A stretch of 31,026 nt of DNA from TMED23 sp913054205 (GTDB lineage: Bacteria > Pseudomonadota > Alphaproteobacteria > Rhodospirillales > UBA2165). Where the stretch lies: positions 1 through 31,026 of the forward strand of contig JAYGEG010000004.1 of NCBI GenBank assembly GCA_046582495.1, read 5' to 3'. Under the pieces are notes generated by a model. The model ran no database searches and was not told the DNA's origin. It saw only the letters and a list, made by a program, of their open reading frames with translations. A program made the position numbers and the translations under genes. Shown here one piece after another: positions 23,017 through 31,026 of the stretch (position 1 is the stretch's first letter; each line of letters opens with the position of its first letter).

Positions 23017-24918
23017 TTACTTGGACGAAAAAATACCACCAAAGAGTTTTTCCAAAAAAGATTTCTCTTTTTGAGATGCTTTCGGCGTGGCCGCAACGCG
23101 GCGTTTCTTTAAGGCATTGTCGCCATGGGCATCGCTCATAATTTTTTGCCAAATAATCGCCGGTAGGCCACCGCCAGATATCCGTTTCATCGGCGCATCA
23201 TTGTCGTTTCCAACCCAGACACCGGTAACATAAGACTTCGTATAGCCAATAAACCAAGCGTCCCTGAAAGCCTGGCTGGTGCCGGTTTTTCCAAAGGCAG
23301 GTCGACGCAACCGGGCCTTTTTGCCAGTGCCGGTTCTAATCACCTCGCCGAGCATATCATCCATGGCGCGCACGTGACGGCGCTCAACGATTTGCCCGGT
23401 GCCACCGCCCGTTCGGCGATACAACACCCGGCCAGAGCTGTCTTTAATTTCCTCGACACCAAACGGCCAAATGCCTTTGCCACCGTTTGCCAATACAGCA
23501 TAGGCACCGGTCATTTCAATCAAGCTGACCTCTGAGCTGCCGAGCGCCAAACTCGGAGACGTTGTCAGCGGTGCCGTAATGCCCAATCGCTTGGCGGTCT
23601 TCACAACATTGCCGCGGCCGACATGTTCAGAAACTTTAACCGCAATCGTATTGATCGAGCGGGCGAGTGCAGATTTTAGCGACATTTCACCGTGATGTTT
23701 GCCGTCATAATTTCGCGGCGTCCAGCCTTTGATCGTGATTGCAGAATCTTTAAACCGCGTTTCGGGCGTGAGGCCAGCTTCCAGCGCGGCGAGATAGACA
23801 ATTGGTTTAAAAGCCGAGCCCGGCTGGCGGCGCGCCTGGGTCACTCTGTTGAATTGGCTTTTTTTGTAATTGCGCCCGCCGACCATGGCACTGACAGCAC
23901 CGCCGGGAGACATCACGATTGCCGCTCCTTGAGAGACGTTATAGCGCTTGGAATTGTGAGCTAGATATTTTTCAATATGCGCTTCGGCCTGTCCTTGAAG
24001 TTTGGCATCAAGCGTTGTTTTGACCGTGACATCGCCTGATTGCGGGCCGACAAATCCCCGCACTTGCTGTGATATCCAATCGACAAAATAACGCCCGACC
24101 CGTTGGGCGCGTTGATTTTGGCTATAGCGCAGCTTGGACCCAGCCGCCTTTTTAGCCTGAGCTTCATTGAGGTAGCCGGCGGCCACCATATTCGAAAGCA
24201 CGACCTTGCCGCGGGCGACGGCTGCTTTGACATTATTGCGGGGATTCAGACGAGACGGCGCTTTCAGCAACCCCGCAATTATCGCCGCTTGAAATATCGT
24301 AAGCCGGCGCGCCGGAACACCGAAATACTTCTTCGCCGCCGCATCCACGCCAAACGTTCCTGAACCGAGATAAACCCGATTGAGGTAAATTGTCAGAATT
24401 TGATCCTTGGTGAACTTTTGCTCCAACCAAAACGCCAGTATGAGTTCCTGGTATTTTCGCTTAAAGGTTCGGTCCGGTGTTAAAAATAAATTTTTTGCCG
24501 CTTGCTGGGAAATTGTGCTGCCGCCCTGCACCACCCGGCCGGCCTTGATATTGCGCACCATCGCCCGGGCAATGCCAATTATATCAATGCCGGAATGATT
24601 GTAAAAGCGCCGGTCTTCCGTCGCGATAACAGCTTGGGGGAGATAGGCCGGCAAGTCTTTGACATGCACCGCATTGCCTTGCAAATCACCGAGGCTTGCC
24701 ATTTTCGAGCCATCCCGCGCAAGCAAAATCACCGATGGCCGCCGCGTAACTTCCAACGCTTTATCGGTTGAGGGCAGATCATGGGCATAAAACGCAGTGA
24801 CCACGCCAATGATCACAACGCCCCAAATTGCCAGGGTAAAACTCCATTTCAGGACAAAGCGCAATATTCGGCGCTCGTTTTTCTGAGATAAAGCTTTTTC
24901 ATTCTTGGTTTCTGCCAT
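23017..24918 (-). CDS. Bifunctional penicillin-binding protein 1A/1C family (PBP1A-type transglycosylase-transpeptidase)
   Basis: 633 residues that polymerise and cross-link peptidoglycan outside the inner membrane. Residues 20-44 are the signal-anchor helix. The glycosyltransferase 51 domain (about 65-240) has EDRRFYNHSGID with the catalytic Glu at 101, GGSTISQQAAKN near 133, and RKYQELILAFWLE. The transpeptidase domain has the nucleophile S368 in PGSAFK (S368-x-x-K371), SIN (421-423) and KTGTS (544-548). The C-terminus is basic (KKRRVAATPKASQKEKSF). It is shorter than E. coli PBP1A (850 residues) and lacks the OB-fold insert, as in many alphaproteobacterial mrcA/pbpC-type enzymes. Confidence 0.9.
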   Translation of the reverse strand: MAETKNEKALSQKNERRILRFVLKWSFTLAIWGVVIIGVVTAFYAHDLPSTDKALEVTRRPSVILLARDGSKMASLGDLQGNAVHVKDLPAYLPQAVIATEDRRFYNHSGIDIIGIARAMVRNIKAGRVVQGGSTISQQAAKNLFLTPDRTFKRKYQELILAFWLEQKFTKDQILTIYLNRVYLGSGTFGVDAAAKKYFGVPARRLTIFQAAIIAGLLKAPSRLNPRNNVKAAVARGKVVLSNMVAAGYLNEAQAKKAAGSKLRYSQNQRAQRVGRYFVDWISQQVRGFVGPQSGDVTVKTTLDAKLQGQAEAHIEKYLAHNSKRYNVSQGAAIVMSPGGAVSAMVGGRNYKKSQFNRVTQARRQPGSAFKPIVYLAALEAGLTPETRFKDSAITIKGWTPRNYDGKHHGEMSLKSALARSINTIAVKVSEHVGRGNVVKTAKRLGITAPLTTSPSLALGSSEVSLIEMTGAYAVLANGGKGIWPFGVEEIKDSSGRVLYRRTGGGTGQIVERRHVRAMDDMLGEVIRTGTGKKARLRRPAFGKTGTSQAFRDAWFIGYTKSYVTGVWVGNDNDAPMKRISGGGLPAIIWQKIMSDAHGDNALKKRRVAATPKASQKEKSFLEKLFGGIFSSK

Positions 24919-24975
24919 GGAGAATGTATCGCAAACCTGCGTTAGAAAACGATTAAGACACTCCTACTCAAATTC

Positions 24976-25317
24976 ATGCTGCATGAGGCCACTACAAACG
25001 ATGGGCACGTGTCAAAATTAAGATATGCGTTTATACCAGTCGCGGAGTGTCTGGCCAATGTCGTCTGGAGAATCTTCCTGCGGATGATGAAGACCATTGA
25101 CCGATACTTCAGTTTGGTTGGGCCAGGACCGGATGGTTTCCATAGCGCTCAGGACGAGGGGCAGATTTCAAGGGATGTGGACCCTCACGCACTGGCTCGG
25201 ATGATTGTCTCTGTCACACATAGTTTTTCTGCGCGTGCGCGTGTTGGCGCAAATCGGAAGGAACTTTCGCGTCTGGCCAAAGATTTTATGACAGCGTTGT
25301 TTCCATCACCTGACTAG
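24976..25317 (+). pseudogene. C-terminal remnant of a TetR/AcrR-family regulator
   Basis: The last 50-60 residues (DEGQISRDVDPHALARMIVSVTHSFSARARVGANRKELSRLAKDFMTALF) match the ligand-binding domain end of TetR-type regulators. The DNA-binding helix-turn-helix, normally about 60 residues at the N-terminus, is absent, and the first 50 residues do not fit the family well. Total length is 113 residues against a usual 190-210. No good RBS precedes the ATG. I read it as a decayed gene; a longer frame-disrupted copy was not found upstream. Confidence 0.6.
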
Positions 25318-25352
25318 CGACAATCAATCGCAAAACAAGTGCTCTCAAAAAA

Positions 25353-25598
25353 TTAAGGCAACGTGCAGCCAAGCATGCGGTGCAGGATTTCCGGATCGAC
25401 CCGGCAGCCTTTCAAATTTGTCCGCCAAATCTCCGCTTGCGTCAAATCGGCGTCTTTGAGGTTTGCGCCGCGGAGATCAAGCTTGCTTAAATCCCGATTG
25501 ATCAAAACCGCCCGTTTGCCTTGAGCCGGATTTCGCAGCCAATCGTCATGTTCTGACAAAACGTCTTCAAATGTCCGATCTGCGCTTTGATCTGCCAT
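25353..25598 (-). CDS. Small pentapeptide-repeat protein
   Basis: 81 residues. The centre carries pentapeptide repeats of the A(D/N)LxX type: LSKLDLRGANLKDADLTQAEIWRTNLKGC. The N-terminal 35 residues are acidic and helical, and a short C-terminal helix follows (DPEILHRMLGC). The start is supported by GGGAG about 7 nt upstream. Larger relatives such as Qnr and MfpA mimic DNA and bind gyrase; this one has only about five repeats and no shown link, although it sits 104 bp downstream of gyrB on the same strand. Confidence 0.8.
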   Translation of the reverse strand: MADQSADRTFEDVLSEHDDWLRNPAQGKRAVLINRDLSKLDLRGANLKDADLTQAEIWRTNLKGCRVDPEILHRMLGCTLP

Positions 25599-25702
25599 GG
25601 CTTTCTCCCATCGATTGTCCCATTTCCGTGTTGGTCAGGGATTATAGTTAAACTGGGAGATTAGAGGCCTAAATTCAACTGGTTTGTCGAATTCAAGACG
25701 AC

Positions 25703-28192
25703 TTAAACGTCCAAATTGGTAACATTAAGAGCATTTGCCTGGATGAATTCTCGGCGCGGCTCAACCACGTCACCCATCAAAGTAGAGAAAACATCTTCGG
25801 CATCATCGGCATGGCTGGCCCTTACCTGTAATAACGTCCGCACGTTTGGGTCGAGCGTGGTTTCCCATAGCTGCTCCGGGTTCATTTCACCGAGTCCCTT
25901 ATAGCGCTGCATCGAGACACCTTGGCGACCGAGCTCCATGATTGCATCAAACAAGGCAACCGGGCCGGTAATGTTAAATTCTTTCTCTTTGGAAACGAGC
26001 GTTCCGTGTTGCTCAAATGATTGTTGCAACTCTGCGGTATGCGCATCCAAACCACGGGCCTCAACACTGCCAATAACGGTGCCATCAATGACGTGGGGGC
26101 CGTCCGGCACACCACGCAATATGCGCAAAAACGACAATCCGCCATCGGCCAGTGATTCCCCTTTCCAGCCTTGTTCAGCCGGCGATTCCAGTGCATCCAA
26201 GCGCGTCGCAATATAGGTTGCGGCGTCATCTGCCTGTTTGGAATCTGACAATATCTGAGGATTAAGCACACCCGCAATCGCTGCTTGTTCAACAATCTTT
26301 GTCGGCACCCGTGTTGTAAGTCCGGCAATTTGACTTTTTACAACGCGGGCAAAATCGATCAGTGTTTTGAGGTCCTGACCAGCTACCTGACTGCCATCGC
26401 TCAGATTAAACACGCAGTCTTCGATACCCGCGTTGATCAGGTAATCTTCCAGCGCCCGATCATCCTTAAGATAGACCTCGGATTTGCCATGTTTAGCCCG
26501 GTATAACGGTGGCTGCGCAATATAGAGATAGCCGTTTTCAATCAGTTCCGGCATTTGGCGATAGAAAAACGTCAACAATAGCGTTCGAATGTGACTGCCA
26601 TCGACATCAGCGTCAGTCATGATGATAATTTTGTGGTAGCGGGCTTTCCCGACATCAAAGTCTTCTGCCCCAATCCCGGTACCGAGCGCTGTGATCAGCG
26701 TGCCAATTTCGGCGGAAGCCAGCATTTTATCAAAGCGCGCGCGCTCGACGTTTAGGATTTTACCGCGGAGCGGTAATATCGCCTGATGCGCCCGATCACG
26801 CCCCTGCTTTGCAGAGCCGCCAGCAGAATCACCCTCGACTATAAATATTTCGCTGAGCGCCGGGTCTTTTGACTGACAATCAGCCAGCTTGCCGGGAAGC
26901 GATGAAATATCGAGCGCCCCTTTGCGGCGGGTGAGTTCGCGGGCTTTTCGGGCCGCTTCTCGGGCTGCCGCGGCTTCTGCGATTTTGCAAATAACACGCT
27001 TGGCATCAGTCGGATGCTCTTCGAACCATTGGTTTAGCTTCTCGCCCAATATGCTTTCAACCACCGGCCTCACTTCAGAAGAAACCAGCTTCTCTTTTGT
27101 TTGCGAGGAGAATTTTGGATCAGGCACTTTAACCGAAAGCACGCAAGTAATTCCTTCGCGGGCATCGTCCCCGGAAATGTTAACTTTGGCTTTTTTGGCC
27201 AGGCCTTGCTGTTCAGCGTAGGTATTGATGGTGCGGGTGAGCGCGCCCCTGAACCCGGCCATATGAGTGCCGCCATCTCTTTGCGGAATATTGTTGGTAA
27301 AACAAAGTGTTGTTTCGTGATAACTGTCATTCCATTGAAGCGCTGCCTCAACAATGACGCCATCTTTTTCACCCAACATGGTAATGGTCGGAATCAACGC
27401 TGTTTTCGATCGATCCAAATAGGTAACAAAGGCTTCCAACCCACCTTCATAGTAAAGCTCGACCACCTTCTGCTCGACATGGCGCGCATCGGTGATGTTT
27501 ATATGGACACCTGAATTCAGGAACGCCAATTCGCGAAGGCGGTGTTCGATCGTGGCAAAATCATATTCGATATTGGTGAAGGTTTTATCGGACGCAAAAA
27601 ACGTGACTTGCGTGCCGGTTTTACCGTCAGCCTCACCGACGATCTCCATTTTCTGGTCAATATCGCCATTTTTAAACACCAGCAGATGTTCTTTACCTTC
27701 TCGCCAAATGCGCAGTTCCAGCCTGGTCGAGAGAGCGTTCACAACAGAGACGCCAACACCGTGCAGTCCACCTGAGATTTTATAGGAGTTTTGGTCAAAC
27801 TTACCGCCGGCATGAAGCTGGGTCATAATCACTTCAGCAGCGGGAATGCCTTCTTCTTCATGCATGTCAACAGGAATACCGCGCCCGTTATCTGTGACAC
27901 TGACCGAGCCATCGCCGTTGAGGACAATGTCGACCGTATCGCAATGGCCGGCCAAGGCTTCATCGATTGCATTGTCGACAACTTCATAGATCATATGGTG
28001 GAGGCCAGAGCCGTCATCAGTATCGCCGATATACATGCCGGGGCGTTTACGAACGGCGTCCAGCCCCTTCAGGACTTTAATCGACTGCGCGTCATACGCC
28101 CCACCTTCACCGTTTCCGTTTTCGGGAGTTTTCGGTGTTTCGGCTTCATCGGCAATGTCATTTTTGCCGTTTTCGTCTTTTTCGTCGGTCAT
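25703..28192 (-). CDS. gyrB: DNA gyrase subunit B
   Basis: 829 residues, the normal size for alphaproteobacterial GyrB. The GHKL ATPase domain shows YEVVDNAIDEALAG, DNGRGIPVDMHEEEG and GGLHGVGVSVVNALS. The TOPRIM domain follows with IVEGDSAGGSAKQGRDRAHQ, ILPLRGKILNVE and the metal-binding DADVDGSHIRTLLL. The C-terminal QRYKGLGEMNPEQLWETT is conserved. GyrB powers negative supercoiling with GyrA, which is not in this window. It is preceded by recF (40 bp) and dnaN on the same strand. An N-terminal acidic tail of about 35 residues before AYDAQSIKVLKGL is usual in this class. Confidence 0.98.
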   Translation of the reverse strand: MTDEKDENGKNDIADEAETPKTPENGNGEGGAYDAQSIKVLKGLDAVRKRPGMYIGDTDDGSGLHHMIYEVVDNAIDEALAGHCDTVDIVLNGDGSVSVTDNGRGIPVDMHEEEGIPAAEVIMTQLHAGGKFDQNSYKISGGLHGVGVSVVNALSTRLELRIWREGKEHLLVFKNGDIDQKMEIVGEADGKTGTQVTFFASDKTFTNIEYDFATIEHRLRELAFLNSGVHINITDARHVEQKVVELYYEGGLEAFVTYLDRSKTALIPTITMLGEKDGVIVEAALQWNDSYHETTLCFTNNIPQRDGGTHMAGFRGALTRTINTYAEQQGLAKKAKVNISGDDAREGITCVLSVKVPDPKFSSQTKEKLVSSEVRPVVESILGEKLNQWFEEHPTDAKRVICKIAEAAAAREAARKARELTRRKGALDISSLPGKLADCQSKDPALSEIFIVEGDSAGGSAKQGRDRAHQAILPLRGKILNVERARFDKMLASAEIGTLITALGTGIGAEDFDVGKARYHKIIIMTDADVDGSHIRTLLLTFFYRQMPELIENGYLYIAQPPLYRAKHGKSEVYLKDDRALEDYLINAGIEDCVFNLSDGSQVAGQDLKTLIDFARVVKSQIAGLTTRVPTKIVEQAAIAGVLNPQILSDSKQADDAATYIATRLDALESPAEQGWKGESLADGGLSFLRILRGVPDGPHVIDGTVIGSVEARGLDAHTAELQQSFEQHGTLVSKEKEFNITGPVALFDAIMELGRQGVSMQRYKGLGEMNPEQLWETTLDPNVRTLLQVRASHADDAEDVFSTLMGDVVEPRREFIQANALNVTNLDV

Positions 28193-28232
28193 ACTTCAAA
28201 GTCCAATCAGGAAGAATAAATTTTATGTCGTG

Positions 28233-29390
28233 TTAAAGTTGCTCAAACTCGCCGTTTTGAATAGCAAATCGCTGCACCTTGTCTCCAAGGGGCGCAAAAA
28301 TTTTGTTTTCCGTGCCGGTAATCCAGGCTTGCGCGCCTAGGTCCAAAATCAATTCGAACAGTGAAGCGCGACGATTTTCATCCAAATGCGCGGCAATTTC
28401 ATCCAATAATAATAACGGCGTATAGCCGCGCTCTTCGGTTTGCAGCCGGGCAGTCGCCAAGACAATGCCGATCAACAATGCCTTTTGCTCTCCGGTGGAG
28501 CAAATTTCAGCCTCCATCTGTGTTTCACCGTGGATGACCGAAAAATCACTGCGATGTGGGCCGATGGAAGTGCCGCCGCCTGCCGCATCGCTTTTCCGTG
28601 AGGCGCGCAAGGCACCCCGCAAACGATCTTCGACCGCCAAAGCCGGCTCATCGGCGAGCCAGTTTTCAACCTCACCTACCATGCTGATGACAGAGCCCGG
28701 AAACGCGCCCTTGGTGCGCCGGCAAACGGCTTGCAATCGTCCAACCGCTTCGAGCCTTCGAACAGATATGGCAATACCGTGACGCGCCAATGATTCCTCA
28801 ATTGAATCAAGCCATTGCGGATCCAATTTACCGTCACGTAAGAGTTTATTGCGGCTTCTAAGGCTGTGTTCATAGGCAGCAACCGGGCCTGCATGCTCCG
28901 GGTCCAAACCACATATCAATTGATCGACAAAGCGGCGGCGGCCCGAAGCGCCTTCTAAGAACAGGCGGTCCATTTGCGGTGTCAGCCATTGCGCACTGGT
29001 GTAGCTGCCAAGCTCGGCCTGACTTTTAATCACCGTGCCATCAATTTTAATCACTCGTTTATCGCGCGCGCTCGGCGCTTCGGCAAGCTCCAGACCGGTG
29101 CCAATTTCCATCTCGTTATCGCCAACGGAAAGTCGGGCCGCAACTGCCCATCCAGAATTATCATGGCTCTGATCAGCAGTGCGCCGAGAGATTTCCGTCA
29201 GTTTTGCCCGGCGCAATCCGCGGCCTGGCACCAAAAATGACAATGCTTCCAACAAATTAGTTTTGCCGGCACCGTTCGGCCCGGTCAGCACAACAGGACG
29301 GCCATCTGTTTCAAGACGCTGTTGGGCATAACACCGGAAATTCGTCAATGTAAGCCGGGTAACGGCAAGCTGGTGAGGGGAGGTAATCAT
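28233..29390 (-). CDS. recF: DNA replication and repair protein RecF
   Basis: An SMC-like ATPase that loads RecA at single-strand gaps with RecO and RecR. The Walker A motif is TGPNGAGKTNLLEALSFL near the N-terminus, the signature region is near GEQKALLIGIVLA, and Walker B is LLLLDEIAAHLDENRR. Similarity to RecF starts at VTRLTLTNFRCY. The frame is open upstream to an ATG at 29474, but the 28 additional residues (starting MNEIYSNGLL) do not look like RecF, so the ATG at 29390 is chosen. It lies between dnaN and gyrB in the standard order. Confidence 0.95.
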   Translation of the reverse strand: MITSPHQLAVTRLTLTNFRCYAQQRLETDGRPVVLTGPNGAGKTNLLEALSFLVPGRGLRRAKLTEISRRTADQSHDNSGWAVAARLSVGDNEMEIGTGLELAEAPSARDKRVIKIDGTVIKSQAELGSYTSAQWLTPQMDRLFLEGASGRRRFVDQLICGLDPEHAGPVAAYEHSLRSRNKLLRDGKLDPQWLDSIEESLARHGIAISVRRLEAVGRLQAVCRRTKGAFPGSVISMVGEVENWLADEPALAVEDRLRGALRASRKSDAAGGGTSIGPHRSDFSVIHGETQMEAEICSTGEQKALLIGIVLATARLQTEERGYTPLLLLDEIAAHLDENRRASLFELILDLGAQAWITGTENKIFAPLGDKVQRFAIQNGEFEQL

Positions 29391-29525
29391 GGCAGGTATC
29401 TCACTTTGAGCGAGAATTTTCGGGAAATGATCGGCGCTGCCGCCCAATAAACCATTTGAGTAAATTTCATTCACACCAATTTACCGACAGGTTTTGCCAT
29501 ATTTTGAAATTTCAATTTCTCCCAC

Positions 29526-30644
29526 TCAGACTCTCATCGGCATTAAAACGTAGATAGCCCCCTCGTCATCCAAATCTTGCACCAATGTTGGCGAGGCGGC
29601 ATCGGCAAGCGTAAACCGCGCCCGATCACCATCAATTTGTTGAGCAATATCCAACAGATAACGGGAATTGAAGCCAATTTCGATCTCTTCTTCATCATAA
29701 TCAACCGGGACTTCTTCCGTCGCCGTATCGTTATCCGGACTATTGGCGGAAAGGGTAAGATTTCCTTTGGTAATGGTTAGTTTTACGGCGCGGGATTTCT
29801 CTGTCGAAATTGCGGAAACCCGGTCAACGGCCTGGGCAAATAGATGGGTGTCGACTTCCAGGACTTTATCGTTGCCCTCTGGGATCACCCGGTCGTAATC
29901 GGGGAAGGTGCCGTCGATTAATTTCGAGGTCAGCACTGTGCCATTAAAAGCAAATTTAATTTTTGTGTCTGACAATGAAACATCAATTTCATCTTCGGTC
30001 TCATCGATTAATTTACGCACTTCGCTGATTGCTTTGCGCGGTACGATGACGCCCGGCATACCGGCAGCTCCCTCTGGCAGCGGAATTTCAACGCTTGCCA
30101 AACGGTGGCCATCAGTGGCAACCGCGCGCAAAACCTGAACGCCATTGTTTTCGGCTGCATGAAGATAGATACCATTGAGGTAATAGCGCGTCTCTTCAGT
30201 TGAAATCGCAAAACGCGTGCGATCAATAATACCGCGTAAATCAGCCGCGGAGAGCGTAAAACTATTGGGCAGATCGCCGCCGGATAACACTGGGAAATCT
30301 TCTGTTGGCAAACAGGTCAGCTTAAACTTCGAGCGGCCCGCAGATAGCGTTAACTGGCTATCATCGCCGGTGCAGTCAAGCTCAACCTGTGCGCCTTCCG
30401 GCAATTTGCGCACGATATCATAGAGTGTATGAGCCGGCGCTGTCGTGGAGCCCGGGCTTGCCACATCCGCCGGGACTGTTTCGACGATGTCGATGTCCAT
30501 ATCCGTTGCGTTCAGGCTTAATTGGCCGTCTGGAGCATCAAATTTCACATTGGATAGGATGGGAATTGTATTCCGGCGTTCGACGACGCCCTGAATGTGG
30601 GTGAGAACTTTTAACAGCACCCCGCGCTCTATGGTAATTTTCAT
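29526..30644 (-). CDS. dnaN: DNA polymerase III beta subunit (sliding clamp)
   Basis: 372 residues, the usual length. MKITIERGVLLKVLTHIQGVVERRNTIPILSN is the conserved start, DGHRLASVEIPL lies in the second domain, and the C-terminus ends DDEGAIYVLMPMRV, as in other clamps (the MPMRL/V end forms part of the protein-binding pocket). The three domains form a ring-shaped dimer that tethers polymerase to DNA. With recF and gyrB downstream it forms the standard dnaA-dnaN-recF-gyrB order; dnaA should lie just right of the window. Confidence 0.98.
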   Translation of the reverse strand: MKITIERGVLLKVLTHIQGVVERRNTIPILSNVKFDAPDGQLSLNATDMDIDIVETVPADVASPGSTTAPAHTLYDIVRKLPEGAQVELDCTGDDSQLTLSAGRSKFKLTCLPTEDFPVLSGGDLPNSFTLSAADLRGIIDRTRFAISTEETRYYLNGIYLHAAENNGVQVLRAVATDGHRLASVEIPLPEGAAGMPGVIVPRKAISEVRKLIDETEDEIDVSLSDTKIKFAFNGTVLTSKLIDGTFPDYDRVIPEGNDKVLEVDTHLFAQAVDRVSAISTEKSRAVKLTITKGNLTLSANSPDNDTATEEVPVDYDEEEIEIGFNSRYLLDIAQQIDGDRARFTLADAASPTLVQDLDDEGAIYVLMPMRV

Positions 30645-31026
30645 AACGTATCGTTGACCTACTCTACCTCAAATTCGCCCAAATCCCCTTAAACTGGCTT
30701 TTCGGACCTCCTAATTTCCAACAGGTTCTCGGCGCTTTTGCGGTCGCTTCAGGGTGAAAAAAAGAGGTCTCAAATCACCCCATAAATTCACACCGAATTT
30801 AACTTGGATTTCCCCGAAAACGCAGCTAGAAAGCTCCACAGAAAGACCCGTGAAATTGTTGGCTATAGTATAGCAGAAGAGCCCCGTTCCGTAAGCCTTT
30901 TAACGCCATTCCGGAGGATTTTAAATGATTTCAAGGTGTTGATTCTTAACACTTTTCAGCAATCTCTAGAAATATTCGAGGAATTCGACAAATCGATTCG
31001 CCAAAACACCGGAAAAGCGCCGGAAA
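30645..31026. other. dnaN leader and upstream gap
   Basis: No gene is supported in these 382 bp, which should separate dnaN from dnaA. They hold a possible promoter (30867-30894), an AGGAGGT on the minus strand at 30706-30712 with no start codon at a usable distance, and an imperfect repeat around GTGTTGATTCTTAACAC (about 30936-30952). I see no DnaA-box cluster here. Confidence 0.6.
30867..30894 (-). promoter_or_regulatory. Possible dnaN promoter
   Basis: On the minus strand TATACT (30872-30867) follows TTACGG (30894-30889) after 16 bp. The -10 lies inside a 13-bp perfect palindrome, GCTATACTATAGC (30862-30874). The -10 is good and the -35 is weak. Transcription would start about 215 bp before dnaN. 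Confidence 0.35.

Noticed and set aside
25716..28340. Several long plus-strand frames opposite gyrB
   Set aside because: Antisense shadows of a strongly conserved coding region; no RBS or recognisable domains.
29391..29474. Upstream start for recF at 29474
   Set aside because: The additional 28 residues do not resemble RecF N-termini, which begin close to VTRLTLTNFRCY.

Overview
The window looks like the chromosome of an alphaproteobacterium, probably a free-living, marine-type member of the Rhodospirillales-like lineages; the order is an inference. The basis is the gene content: a dnaN-recF-gyrB cluster, a DUF3126 protein, the long two-repeat alphaproteobacterial dCTP deaminase, an AmpD/DjlA-like/EamA neighbourhood, a type A RNase P RNA, and intergenic palindromic repeats of a kind common in these genomes. 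No rRNA, tRNA, CRISPR array or intact insertion sequence was found.

Layout. 1-648 is AT-rich and non-coding apart from a possible 28-codon ORF; it carries repeated TTTGATACAC motifs. 649-2946 is a tight cluster of TerB/J-domain protein, EamA transporter and AmpD amidase. 3047-4807 is a variable patch: a small unknown protein, a GNAT acetyltransferase, the tail of a decayed periplasmic-protein gene, and an N-terminally truncated BsuBI/PstI-type restriction enzyme without a methyltransferase. 5106-5492 is RNase P RNA. 5595-7307 holds dienelactone hydrolase and dCTP deaminase. The 295-bp gap after it has a run of hairpins and then a cluster of DnaA boxes beside AT-rich DNA, which is a candidate replication origin. 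7603-11966 holds an orphan LsrF thiolase, a mosaic of dispersed repeats, a tandem OsmC-like protein and a bifunctional aldolase/dehydrogenase. 12094-13535 is a DUF427-adenylate cyclase gene broken into two reading frames. 13635-17714 holds an MFS transporter, an AraC regulator, a GFA-domain protein, an arylsulfotransferase-like propeller and DUF3126. 17874-18566 is a glutathione S-transferase whose catalytic cysteine codon is an in-frame TGA. 18709-22330 holds a bi-domain oxidoreductase and hldE for LPS heptose. 22441-25598 holds an FMN reductase, PBP1A, a TetR remnant and a pentapeptide-repeat protein. 25703-30644 is gyrB, recF and dnaN on the minus strand, with dnaA expected just beyond the right edge.

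The most notable observation is the glutathione S-transferase. Its reading frame with a ribosome-binding site starts at 18566 and reads through a TGA (18531-18533) exactly where the family has its active-site Cys. A 6-bp hairpin with a 12-nt loop lies at the distance expected for a bacterial SECIS element. This points to a selenocysteine-containing GST. Other observations worth checking are the DnaA-box cluster at 7445-7580, the deletion that appears to have split the DUF427-cyclase gene at a short overlapping homology, and the OsmC duplication in which one half has lost both redox cysteines at identical spacing.
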